A DNA stretch of 64,000 nt from Dietzia aurantiaca. Lineage in GTDB: Bacteria > Actinomycetota > Actinomycetes > Mycobacteriales > Mycobacteriaceae. Below, piece by piece: positions 37,096-45,084 of this stretch. A model generated the notes under the pieces. That model made no database searches. It was not told the origin of the DNA and was given only the letters and a program-made list of their open reading frames with translations. The stretch spans positions 104,419 through 168,418 of the forward strand of contig NZ_JAIFXZ010000007.1 in NCBI RefSeq assembly GCF_021033825.1. Direction: 5' to 3'. Within the stretch, counting starts at the first letter, position 1; the number at the start of each line of letters is the position of its first letter. The translations under genes were made by a program, and so were the position numbers.

Positions 37096-38607
37096 GTGAC
37101 CTCGACCCTCGGCGTGCGCGCTCCCGGCCGCCCGCTCCCCGCCCCCGACACCGGGCCTGTCGAGTCCACCCGCGACCTCATCGCCACCGGCGTCATCCTC
37201 GTGCTGGCGTTCGTGACGCGCTTCTGGGGTCTGGGTTCCGTCACCGACCGCGGCACCCCGGTCTTCGACGAGAAGCACTACGCACCGCAGTCGTTCAACA
37301 TCTCCCAGCTGGGCATCGAGGAGAACCCCGCATACGGGTTGGTCGTGCACCCACCGGTGGCCAAGCAGATCGAATCGATCGGCGGGATGCTGTTCGGTTA
37401 CACGCCGATGGGCTGGCGGTTCACCGCCGCGATCTGTGGCGTGCTCGTGGTGCTACTGGTCATGCGCATCACCCGGCGGCTCACCCGTTCCACCCAGCTC
37501 GGGCTCGTCGCCGGTCTGCTGCTCTGCCTCGACGGCGTCACGTTCGTCACCTCCCGCATCGGGATGCTGGACATCTACCAGGTGCTGTTCGTCACCGCGG
37601 CCGCCGGCGCACTGCTGGTGGATCGCGACCAGATGCGGGCCCGCATGCATCGTGCCGCCGTCGAGGGCCGTCTTCACCTGTCCGACCTCGGACCGCGACT
37701 CGGGTTCAGGTGGTGGCGCTTCACGGCCGGCGTCATGCTCGGCCTGTCCCTGGGCGTCAAGTGGTCGGGTCTGTACTTCATCGCCTTCTTCGGACTGATG
37801 ACCGTGGCGTGGGACTGGGCGCTGCGCAGCCGCTACGGGGTCCGTCGGCCCTTCGCCGGGGCGCTGCTCCGGGACGCGCCGCCGGCTTTCCTCACCCTGG
37901 TGATCTGGCCGGCGATCCTCCACTTCTTCACCTGGCTGCCGTGGTTCGCCGGGGAGAACACGGTGTACCGCCACGCGGTGGGCGCGAAAACCGAGGACAC
38001 CTGGCTGCCTGATGTCATCCAGTCCTGGATCTACTACCAGTCCTCGGTGTTGGACTTCCACTCGTCGCTGACCACCTCGGCCGGGAACCGGCACCCGTGG
38101 GAGTCCAAGCCGTGGACGTGGCCGATGAGCCTGCGGCCGATGCTCTACTACGTCGAGCAGGGCGAGGACGTGGCCGGATGCGGCGAGGCCTCCTGCGTAC
38201 GGGCGATCATGCTGCTCGGCACACCCGCCATCTGGTGGCTGGCGATCCCGGTTCTGGCCTGGGCGTTCTGGCGTGCGGTGATCTGCCGCGACGGGCGCTA
38301 CGCGTTCCCGCTGGTCGGATACGCCGCCGGATACCTGCCGTGGTTCTTCCAGCACGACCGGCAGATGTACTTCTTCTACGCCGCGGTGATGGTGCCGTTC
38401 TTCGTCATGATGGTCTCGCTCGTGCTCGGCGAGATCTCCGGCCGATCCTCGGATCCCCCACGCAGGCGGTTCATCGGGCGGGCGATCGTCTGCCTGTACC
38501 TCGCGTTGGTGATCGTGAACTTCATCTTCATGCTGCCGATCCTCTCCGGCACGCCGATCACGCAGGCCGAATGGAACATGCAACTCTGGTTGCCGTCCTG
38601 GCGGTGA
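37096..38607 (+). CDS. Polyprenol-phosphate-mannose protein O-mannosyltransferase (PMT)
   Basis: 503 aa GT-C glycosyltransferase, ten or more membrane helices. The catalytic acidic pair is in TPVFDEKHYAP after TM1; WYF-type loops and the W/Y-rich periplasmic segment LDFHSSLTT..HPWESKPW are typical of PMT1. It mannosylates Sec-exported proteins from polyprenyl phosphomannose on the outer face. GTG 37096 has TATGCT six bases upstream and no ribosome site, suggesting a leaderless message. Confidence 0.92.
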   Translation: MTSTLGVRAPGRPLPAPDTGPVESTRDLIATGVILVLAFVTRFWGLGSVTDRGTPVFDEKHYAPQSFNISQLGIEENPAYGLVVHPPVAKQIESIGGMLFGYTPMGWRFTAAICGVLVVLLVMRITRRLTRSTQLGLVAGLLLCLDGVTFVTSRIGMLDIYQVLFVTAAAGALLVDRDQMRARMHRAAVEGRLHLSDLGPRLGFRWWRFTAGVMLGLSLGVKWSGLYFIAFFGLMTVAWDWALRSRYGVRRPFAGALLRDAPPAFLTLVIWPAILHFFTWLPWFAGENTVYRHAVGAKTEDTWLPDVIQSWIYYQSSVLDFHSSLTTSAGNRHPWESKPWTWPMSLRPMLYYVEQGEDVAGCGEASCVRAIMLLGTPAIWWLAIPVLAWAFWRAVICRDGRYAFPLVGYAAGYLPWFFQHDRQMYFFYAAVMVPFFVMMVSLVLGEISGRSSDPPRRRFIGRAIVCLYLALVIVNFIFMLPILSGTPITQAEWNMQLWLPSWR

Positions 38608-38629
38608 CCCCCCACGCAGCCTGGCGCAC

Positions 38630-38658
38630 CTGACATGACCGGTGAGGGTCAGTAGCGT
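38630..38658 (+). promoter_or_regulatory. Leaderless promoter of the MscS-type channel gene
   Basis: -35 CTGACA (38630-38635), 17-base spacer, -10 TAGCGT (38653-38658), then six bases to GTG 38665. There is no Shine-Dalgarno, so the 5' end should coincide with the start codon. Confidence 0.6.
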
Positions 38659-38664
38659 CGTGTC

Positions 38665-39732
38665 GTGAACGAGCTACCCATTCCCTTCCCCGATCTCGGG
38701 ATGTCCGACACGACGCAGGAATGGCTGGTGGAGAAGCCGGTCATGATCGTCGTCTACATACTTCTGGCGTTGCTGGTGCGATGGATCCTGCACCGGGCCA
38801 TCGATCGCGTCACCAGGCCCACGGCCGACGGCACCAGTCCGAGCCTGTGGCCGCGTCGCCGCAGGAAGGCCGATGCCGGGGCCACCGTCGACATCGACGA
38901 ACACGACGAACACGACGACGAGCAACGCGGAGTCAGCGCCGACGAGAGCGGTGGACTGACCGCCGAGAGCCTCAAGAAGGCACACCGCAAGCCCGCCGAA
39001 CAGGCGATGTCCGACCGCAAGCGGGCGGAGCGGCGAGCCCAGCGCATGGCCACGATCGGGTCGGTGCTCAAGTCGTTGGTGTCCTTCGTCGTCCTCGTCT
39101 GGGTGGTCCTGCAGACGCTGGCGATAGTCGGGGTGAACGTGGCGCCGTTCATCGCCTCGGCCGGGATCGTGGGCGTGGCGCTCGGCTTCGGCGCCCAGGC
39201 GTTGGTGCGTGACTTCCTCTCGGGGATCTTCATGCTCTTCGAGGACCAGTACGGCGTGGGCGACTGGGTCGACCTGGGCGAGGCCGAGGGCACCGTCGAG
39301 AACGTGGGTCTGCGGATCACCTCGCTGCGCGACCTGCACGGAACCCTGTGGTACTGCCGCAACGGCGACATCCTGCGCGTGGGCAACTACAGCCAGGACT
39401 TCGGTGTGGCGTTCCTCGAGATCCCGGTCTCCTACGGCGCGGACATCGACCGCGCCTGCAATATCGCCATCGAGACCGCCAAGAGTGCGGCGCTCGAGGA
39501 GCCGATCAAGTCCAACCTCATCTCCGGGCCCGAGCTGGCCGGCGTCAACGAACTCGGTGCGGACTCGTGGTCGCTGCGGATGACGGCGGTGACCCACGCC
39601 AACATGCAGTGGGCGACCGAGCGCGAACTCCGGCGCCGCATCCGCAATGCCTTCGTCGACGCAGGTATCGACGCCCCCTATTCCCATGGCCTGCCGGTGA
39701 CGCCCATGAAGGCGATCTCCTCGGCCGAATGA
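38665..39732 (+). CDS. MscS family mechanosensitive ion channel
   Basis: 355 aa. One N-terminal membrane helix, a charged linker (Asp/Glu/Arg-rich, about 60-130), then two helices including the pore-lining TM3 (VALGFGAQALVRDFLSGIFML) and the beta domain (YGVGDWVDLGEAEGTVENVGLRITSLRD). Opens under membrane tension to release osmolytes. Contains fewer N-terminal helices than MscS of E. coli but the linker replaces them. Acts in the same physiology as mscL and betT elsewhere in the window. Confidence 0.9.
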   Translation: MNELPIPFPDLGMSDTTQEWLVEKPVMIVVYILLALLVRWILHRAIDRVTRPTADGTSPSLWPRRRRKADAGATVDIDEHDEHDDEQRGVSADESGGLTAESLKKAHRKPAEQAMSDRKRAERRAQRMATIGSVLKSLVSFVVLVWVVLQTLAIVGVNVAPFIASAGIVGVALGFGAQALVRDFLSGIFMLFEDQYGVGDWVDLGEAEGTVENVGLRITSLRDLHGTLWYCRNGDILRVGNYSQDFGVAFLEIPVSYGADIDRACNIAIETAKSAALEEPIKSNLISGPELAGVNELGADSWSLRMTAVTHANMQWATERELRRRIRNAFVDAGIDAPYSHGLPVTPMKAISSAE

Positions 39733-39815
39733 CGGCTTGAGCACCGGCGACACGAGCGCGGGCGCGACGACCCTGATCGGGTCCGCCGCGCCCGCGCTGT
39801 TGTGCGCCCGTGCAG

Positions 39816-40214
39816 TCAGCCGCCCAGTGCCCTGTCGACACTGAATCTGCCGGCCCCGACGGCGGCGATGAGCAAGGCCCCCACTCCGAGCGCGACCACC
39901 AGCTCCCAGCCGTTCTGGGTGACGAACGGGCCGTTGGTGGCGTGCACGAAGTAGAACGCGCCGGCCATGTCCGCGCCGAGCAGGATCCCGGCCAGCGGGG
40001 TGAGGATCCCGGCGATGAGTGCGATCCCGGCGGCCAGCTCGACGCCGGCCACGATCGCGGCGGTGACGTCCGGTTGGGGCACGCCGAAGGAGGCGAACTG
40101 CTCCCCCACGCGGGACAGGCCGAGGGTGAAGAACTTCTGCCACCCGTGCGCCACGAAGACCACCCCGAGCCCGACGCGGGCCAGGAGGATCGCGGCGTCG
40201 GTGAGTGTCTCCAT
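39816..40214 (-). CDS. DoxX family membrane protein
   Basis: 132 aa, four membrane helices, from ATG 40214 behind GAGGGGG. Features of the family are LLARVGLGVVFVAHGWQKF at the start and GVELAAGIALIAGIL in the middle. Some DoxX proteins work with superoxide dismutase and thiol systems in mycobacteria, others are quinol-oxidase subunits; no such partner is next to it here. It follows the SDR gene by five bases and is probably co-transcribed. Confidence 0.85.
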   Translation of the reverse strand: METLTDAAILLARVGLGVVFVAHGWQKFFTLGLSRVGEQFASFGVPQPDVTAAIVAGVELAAGIALIAGILTPLAGILLGADMAGAFYFVHATNGPFVTQNGWELVVALGVGALLIAAVGAGRFSVDRALGG

Positions 40215-40219
40215 CCCCC

Positions 40220-41083
40220 TCACGGGAGGACGCCCTGCGCCGCCTTGTTGATCTTCCGGGCGATGAGCCTCATCGCCAGCTTGTATGCCGGCGGCGCGAA
40301 CTTCTGGGCCGCGAAGGCCAGCCGGATGTCGGGCGAGGTGTATACGATGTAGCGTCCCTTGCGCACGCCCTCGATCATCGATTCGGCCGCCTGGTCCGGG
40401 GTGACGGCGTGCCGCTGGAACTGCGCCGCGGTCTTGGCCACCTCGGGGTTCGACCGGTCCACGCCGGCGATCTCGATGCTGCCTACCAGCGGCGTGTCGA
40501 CGGCGCCCGGACAGACCAGGTGCACACCGATGTCGTATGGCGCCAGATCGAAGCGCAGCACCTCGGCGATGCCGCGGATGCCGAACTTGGCGGCACTGTA
40601 GGCGGCGTGCCACGGCAGTCCCAGGAGGCCTGCGGCCGATGAGACCATGACCACCGCGCCGGGCTTGCGGGCTGCCATCATCGCGGGGATGAACGCCTCG
40701 ATCACGTGGATCGTGCCCATCAGGTTGACCTCGACCATGGACCGCCACACGCGGTGTTCGAGCAGGTCCGGGCGGCCCCAGGCCGAGTTGCCGGCCACGT
40801 GGAAGATCGCGTCAGGCGCGCCGTTCGCGGCGACGACCCGCTCGCCGAACGCGGCAACGGCCTCGTGATCAGTGAGGTCGATAGTCTCGGACGCCAGCAC
40901 GGAGACCCCCTTGTCGCGGCACTCCTGCGTGACCCCGGCGAGCCCGTCGGCGTTGACATCGGTCAGCACCAGCCGCGCGCCTTCGTCGGCCAGGCGGATC
41001 GCGGCCGAGCGTCCGATCCCGCTGGCCGCGCCCGTCACCACACAGATCGCGCCCCGGTAGTCCTTGATCCGCCGCCTCGACAT
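40220..41083 (-). CDS. Short-chain dehydrogenase/reductase
   Basis: 287 aa from ATG 41083 with GGGGAG upstream. Classical SDR: NAD(P) motif VTGAASGIG, NNAG-equivalent HVAGNSAWG, catalytic Ser in MVSSAAG, and YSAAK for the Tyr-Lys pair. The C-terminal extension after residue 230 is like that of membrane-associated mycobacterial SDRs. Substrate unknown; the arginine-poor, Asp-ended beta2 (VLTDVNAD) points to NAD(H) preference. Confidence 0.88.
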   Translation of the reverse strand: MSRRRIKDYRGAICVVTGAASGIGRSAAIRLADEGARLVLTDVNADGLAGVTQECRDKGVSVLASETIDLTDHEAVAAFGERVVAANGAPDAIFHVAGNSAWGRPDLLEHRVWRSMVEVNLMGTIHVIEAFIPAMMAARKPGAVVMVSSAAGLLGLPWHAAYSAAKFGIRGIAEVLRFDLAPYDIGVHLVCPGAVDTPLVGSIEIAGVDRSNPEVAKTAAQFQRHAVTPDQAAESMIEGVRKGRYIVYTSPDIRLAFAAQKFAPPAYKLAMRLIARKINKAAQGVLP

Positions 41084-41247
41084 GTGCTCCCCTGTCCGGG
41101 CCCGGGTCGACTGGTCGGGCCGCTGGTGTCCCACCGTAGCGGCCCGCCGCACCCCGTGAGGGGAGGTCGCGCGGCGCGGATCTCGGCTCGCTGCGCACGG
41201 TCGGCAGCGCTGATCCGCGGTCCGACCGCAGCCGGTCCCGGTCCTGT

Positions 41248-42456
41248 CTACCGCGCCGGCACCGGTGGGACGTACTCGCGCAGTACGCATCGGCTGCCGC
41301 TGTAGATGGTGGCCATGCAGCGGTTGCAGTGCACGCACAGCGACCGGCGGCGCTCGTCCGCCTCGAGCTTGTTCGGCAGGTCCGGCTCGCGCAGCAGTCC
41401 GCGGCCCATGGCCACGAACTCGAAGCCGGCGCCCATGGCCTTGTCGATGGATGGCCGGTCGACGATCCCGCCGAGCAGCATCATCGGCAGGTCGACGGCC
41501 TCACGGATCTGCCGTGCGTCGTCGAACATGTACGCGTCGGTGTACGGGTACTCCTTGAACATCCTCGGCCCGACGACCTTCATGCCCATCTTGATCACGG
41601 GCGGCTGGGTCGCGGCGAACTCCTCCAGCGGCGCATCCCCCTTGAACAGGTAGATGGGGTTGAGCAGCGAGCTGCCCACGGTCATCACCAGCGCGTCGGC
41701 GGAGCCGTCCTGCTCGATCCACCTGGCCACCTGTACGGCCTCGTCGATCCAGAACCCGCCGGGCACGCCGTCGTCCATGTTGAGCTTGATGGTCACGGCG
41801 ATCGTGTCGCCTACGGCGTCGCGGACGGCGCGGCCGATGCGACGCGCGAACCGGGCGCGGTTCTCGAGCGAGCCGCCGTAGGCGTCCTTGCGCCTGTTCA
41901 GCTTGGGGCTGAGGAACTCGCTGACGAGGTAGTTGTGCCCGAAGTGGACCTCGATGGCGTCGAAACCGGCTTCACGGGCGCCGCGGGCGGCCCGCACGTG
42001 GTCGGCGATGATCCTGTCGATGTCGGCCTCGGTGCACGCCTTGGTCAGGGACATCCCGGTGGGCGCGGGGATGCGCGACGGCCCCATCGCGGGCATCCCG
42101 TTGGAGGCGGAGTTGGCCACGGCGCCGGCGTGACCGACCTGCGCGGAGACCGCGGCGCCCTCGGCGTGCACGGCGTCGGTGAGCTTGCGCAGCATCCCGC
42201 GGTCGTCCATGCCCCAGTGGTACTGGTGCCGGTCGGTCCGCCCCTCCGGTGAGGTCGCGAGGTAGGCGACCGTGGTCATCCCGACGCCACCACGCGCGTA
42301 CTCGGCGTGGAACTCGATGAGCTCGTCGGTCACGCGACCGTTCGGGCACCGCCCCTCGAAGGTCGCGGCCTTGACGATGCGGTTACGCAGCGTCACGTTG
42401 CCGATCTTGCCGGGACTGAAGACGTCGGGGGCAGGGGTTCCGGGCGCGAGAAGCAT
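41248..42456 (-). CDS. Old-yellow-enzyme family NADH:flavin oxidoreductase with C-terminal Cys cluster
   Basis: 402 aa FMN TIM barrel related to 2,4-dienoyl-CoA reductase and trimethylamine dehydrogenase. Motifs: KAATFEGRCPNGRVTD at the start, EVHFGHNYLVSEFLSPKLNRR, and AMGRGLLREPDLPNKL. It ends with CVHCNRCMATIYSGSRC, a CxxCxxC plus C pattern as for the 4Fe-4S site of that subfamily, but the FAD/NAD domain that normally follows is absent. ATG 42456 lies six bases from a TATAGT -10 element that overlaps a KstR-type operator, so control by a sterol-responsive TetR repressor is suggested. Confidence 0.85.
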   Translation of the reverse strand: MLLAPGTPAPDVFSPGKIGNVTLRNRIVKAATFEGRCPNGRVTDELIEFHAEYARGGVGMTTVAYLATSPEGRTDRHQYHWGMDDRGMLRKLTDAVHAEGAAVSAQVGHAGAVANSASNGMPAMGPSRIPAPTGMSLTKACTEADIDRIIADHVRAARGAREAGFDAIEVHFGHNYLVSEFLSPKLNRRKDAYGGSLENRARFARRIGRAVRDAVGDTIAVTIKLNMDDGVPGGFWIDEAVQVARWIEQDGSADALVMTVGSSLLNPIYLFKGDAPLEEFAATQPPVIKMGMKVVGPRMFKEYPYTDAYMFDDARQIREAVDLPMMLLGGIVDRPSIDKAMGAGFEFVAMGRGLLREPDLPNKLEADERRRSLCVHCNRCMATIYSGSRCVLREYVPPVPAR

Positions 42457-42462
42457 GCGGGA

Positions 42463-42478
42463 ACTATAACTTGTTCCA
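42463..42478 (-). promoter_or_regulatory. KstR-like operator overlapping a leaderless promoter
   Basis: On the reverse strand TGGAACAAGTTATA (42478-42465) fits TNNAACNNGTTNNA, the published KstR consensus, at every fixed position. It includes the -10 TATAGT (42468-42463) for the flavin oxidoreductase gene. The flanks extend the symmetry (GGAAC-N8-GTTCC). Confidence 0.55.
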
Positions 42479-42516
42479 GTCAGTCTGGCGGGGGCCTGGC
42501 CAGCCTGTTTGCCGGG

Positions 42517-42837
42517 TCAGGCCGCCGAGCCCAGTTCCACCAGTACCACCCCGGCGCCGATCATCGCGATCCCGGCGCCCATCAGCGGACTGAGCGGTTC
42601 GCGGAACAGGAACCGGCTCGCCACCGCGGCCAGCGCCACGCCGGCGGCCGTCCAGATGCCGTACGCCACGCCCAGTGGCATCCCGGCGGCGAGCGTCAGG
42701 GACAGCAGGGCGAACGCGGCCAGGTAGCCGGGCACCACCGCGAGGTACCACCGACGGTCGTCGACCGCCTTGCGGAGGGAGAGGGTCGCCGCGAGTTCGA
42801 GGACGATGGCGACGACGAGATACGCCCACCCGGTCAC
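42517..42837 (-). CDS. SMR family transporter, subunit B of a pair
   Basis: 106 aa, four membrane helices, with the essential membrane glutamate in IVLELAATLSLRK (TM1) and PLGVAYGIWTAAG in TM3. GTG 42837 overlaps the stop of the upstream SMR gene (GTGA), so the two are made together. Paired SMR proteins usually form antiparallel heterodimers that export cationic drugs or guanidinium-like compounds. Confidence 0.87.
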   Translation of the reverse strand: MTGWAYLVVAIVLELAATLSLRKAVDDRRWYLAVVPGYLAAFALLSLTLAAGMPLGVAYGIWTAAGVALAAVASRFLFREPLSPLMGAGIAMIGAGVVLVELGSAA

Positions 42838-43229
42838 ACGGGCACCCCTTCCGCGGCGCGGGCTCGCTGGGCCCCCAGTTCGACGCACAGGACCCCGGCG
42901 ATGATGACCGCGATGCCCGCGCCCATCAGCGGGGTCAGCGGCTCGGCGAAGATCAGCGCGGACAGCGCCGCGGTGAGCACGACCCCCGCGGCGCCCCAGA
43001 TCCCGTACGCCACGCCGAGCGGCATCCTGGCCCGCAGGGTCAGTGCGAGGAACACGAACGCTCCCGCGTAGCCCAGCACCACCACCAGGTAGAGCACCGG
43101 AGAGGTCAGCGCGCCCTTGAGCGAGAGCGAGCCCGCCACCTCCAGCCCGATGGCCGCCATGAGGAATCCCCACCGGCGGGCCGTGCCCGCGCCCGCTCCA
43201 CCGGGTACTCGGCCGCCGGGCTCAGTCAC
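42834..43229 (-). CDS. SMR family transporter, subunit A of a pair
   Basis: 131 aa from GTG 43229. A Gly/Arg/Pro-rich tail of about 33 residues precedes four helices; the TM1 glutamate is in IGLEVAGSLSLKG, and TM3 carries MPLGVAYGIWGAAG. The tail is longer than in a typical SMR (about 105 aa), so a start near the first helix (ATG in GFLMAA) cannot be excluded. The chosen GTG overlaps the stop of the aldolase-like gene by eight bases. Confidence 0.85.
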   Translation of the reverse strand: MTEPGGRVPGGAGAGTARRWGFLMAAIGLEVAGSLSLKGALTSPVLYLVVVLGYAGAFVFLALTLRARMPLGVAYGIWGAAGVVLTAALSALIFAEPLTPLMGAGIAVIIAGVLCVELGAQRARAAEGVPV

Positions 43230-44142
43230 GGGGACCGATGGTCTGCAGCGCGGACCGGACGGCCTCACGCTCGTCCCCGCTCAGCGGCAGCACCGGGTGG
43301 TGAAGGCCCTCGTGGCGTACGAGGCCGGTCTCGGCGGCGATCGCGGACACCGTGCGGTAGCTGCCGAACCTGTCGAACAGGTCCCAGACGGGGTCCAGCT
43401 CCGCGGAGAGCCCGGTGGCCAGCTCCTCGTCGCCGTCCTGAGCGGCACGGGTGATCGCCAGGCAGGTCCGGGGGAACACCCCGGCCAGCACGCTGTACCA
43501 GGTGTCGCATCCGACGAGCAGCCCGCAGGCGCCGGCGCGGTCGCCGCTGATCCCCAGGGACACGTACCGCGACACGGCATCACGGAGATCGGTCACGGGC
43601 CCGAGGGCCCGGCCGAGATCCGCCGCCACGGGCGGGATCTTGACCGAGACCACCCGAGGCAGCGCGGCGACCTCGGTGAGCACCTCACGGGTGAAGGTGA
43701 AACCCGTGGTGGCCGGGTTGTCGTAGACCACCACGGGCAGGTCGGTCTCCGAGGTCACCGTCTTGAACAGCGTCACGACCTCGGCCGGGCGCAGCGGCTG
43801 GTAGCCCAGCGGCGGCACGAGGATGCCGGCCGCGCCCGCGTCTTCCGCATCGGCCACGTGCCCGAGGATCTCCCGGGTGGTCAGGGCCCCCACGCCGACG
43901 ATCACCGGCGTGGATCCGGCCGCACGCACGGCCGTCCGCGCGAGCGCGCGACGGTCACCGCGCTGCAGGTAGGCGAACCCACCCGTCGAGCCCAGAGCGC
44001 CGATCGAATCGACCCCCGCCGCCACCAGTCGCGCGACCAGTCGGGCGTACGCGCCGAGGTCGGGCACGCCCCCGCTGTCCGGGCCTGCGCCGGTGAACGG
44101 GGTCAAGGGAAATGCACTCAGTCCGCTGAACACGTCGACCAC
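43222..44142 (-). CDS. DapA/NAL family class I aldolase-like protein
   Basis: 306 aa TIM barrel. The Schiff-base lysine is in VVSVKIPP and the catalytic tyrosine in VVVYDNPATTG. The GTTGE motif of true dihydrodipicolinate synthase reads GSTGGF, and the protein sits with transporters rather than lysine genes, so a different 2-oxo acid aldol reaction is likely. GTG 44142 has GAGGGG upstream. First gene of a three-gene overlapping operon with the SMR pair; perhaps the transporter exports a product or analogue of its substrate (inference). Confidence 0.83.
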   Translation of the reverse strand: MVDVFSGLSAFPLTPFTGAGPDSGGVPDLGAYARLVARLVAAGVDSIGALGSTGGFAYLQRGDRRALARTAVRAAGSTPVIVGVGALTTREILGHVADAEDAGAAGILVPPLGYQPLRPAEVVTLFKTVTSETDLPVVVYDNPATTGFTFTREVLTEVAALPRVVSVKIPPVAADLGRALGPVTDLRDAVSRYVSLGISGDRAGACGLLVGCDTWYSVLAGVFPRTCLAITRAAQDGDEELATGLSAELDPVWDLFDRFGSYRTVSAIAAETGLVRHEGLHHPVLPLSGDEREAVRSALQTIGPRD

Positions 44143-44290
44143 TATGCCCCTCTACGCGCCCGGAGAGAAAGCAAGGCCCGCCTCGCCCGAATCGCCGCAC
44201 TCGCGTTCGCCACCGATGCGCTCGATGCCGTCGTCATCGTCGTCGCCCTTCGCCCCGTCGGAGGCGTGGGCAGAGGCTAACGTCGACGCC

Positions 44291-45019
44291 ATGAACGACT
44301 CCGCGTCGCCGATCCAGCGGGCGCAGCACTTCGAGCACTTCACGACGTGGCCCGTCTTCTTGGCCTCGATCCTGTTCTTCGCGGCGACGGTGGCGCTGGT
44401 CTCCGGATCGTTCCACGACCGGGACCTGGTCAACGCGACCCGGCTCGCGGCAATCGCCTGCTATGTGCTGGTCCTCATCGACTTCCTCATCCGGGCGGTG
44501 CTCGCCCGCAAGGACCCCCGGGCGTTCTTCCATCGCTACCGGTTCGAGATGGTGTGCCTGATCCTGCCGCTCCTTCGGCCGTTCGTGATCCTCATCTATC
44601 TGTGGCGGCTCCCGGCTTTCCGGCGGTCCGGCACCACCCTCCGGGCGAGGCTCCTCCTCACCACGTTCCTGTTCATGCTCCTGTTCGTCTACTTCGTCGC
44701 CTCGGTCGTCTGGCTGTTCGAACGCGGGGCGGACGGGGCCAACATCGTCGATCTCGACGACGCGATCTGGTGGGGATTCACCACCCTGACGACCGTCGGC
44801 TACGGCGAGTACTACCCGGTCACCTTCCCCGGGCGCGCTCTCGCGGTGGGGTTGATGCTGGCCGGGATCGCGATCGTCGGTACGACCACTGCCCTGGTGG
44901 TCTCCGTGCTCGGCGAGCAACTCACGCACCGCAAGGAGGCCCTCATTCACCCTGACGCGACAGGCAGCCAGCACGGGCCCGACGGGCCACGCGAGCCCAG
45001 CAGACCGGCGACGCAGTGA
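44291..45019 (+). CDS. Voltage-gated-like potassium channel
   Basis: 242 aa from ATG 44291; the open frame further upstream is low-complexity and not convincing. Four N-terminal helices, including an Arg-spaced segment (LIYLWRLPAFRR) like a minimal S4, are followed by the pore: TTLTTVGYGEYYP with the selectivity filter TVGYG at 168-172, and a last helix. The cytosolic tail is short and lacks an RCK domain. About 148 bases to the divergent aldolase gene hold no other gene. Confidence 0.87.
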   Translation: MNDSASPIQRAQHFEHFTTWPVFLASILFFAATVALVSGSFHDRDLVNATRLAAIACYVLVLIDFLIRAVLARKDPRAFFHRYRFEMVCLILPLLRPFVILIYLWRLPAFRRSGTTLRARLLLTTFLFMLLFVYFVASVVWLFERGADGANIVDLDDAIWWGFTTLTTVGYGEYYPVTFPGRALAVGLMLAGIAIVGTTTALVVSVLGEQLTHRKEALIHPDATGSQHGPDGPREPSRPATQ

Positions 45020-45084
45020 CGCGAGCAGCGGGCACGGTCTAACGACACGGCGAGCTCCCCCCGCAAGCCGACATACTCGAACAC

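Noticed and set aside
44093..44290. N-terminal extension of the K+ channel frame
   Set aside because: Ser/Pro/Arg low-complexity translation without family match; the protein aligns well from ATG 44291.
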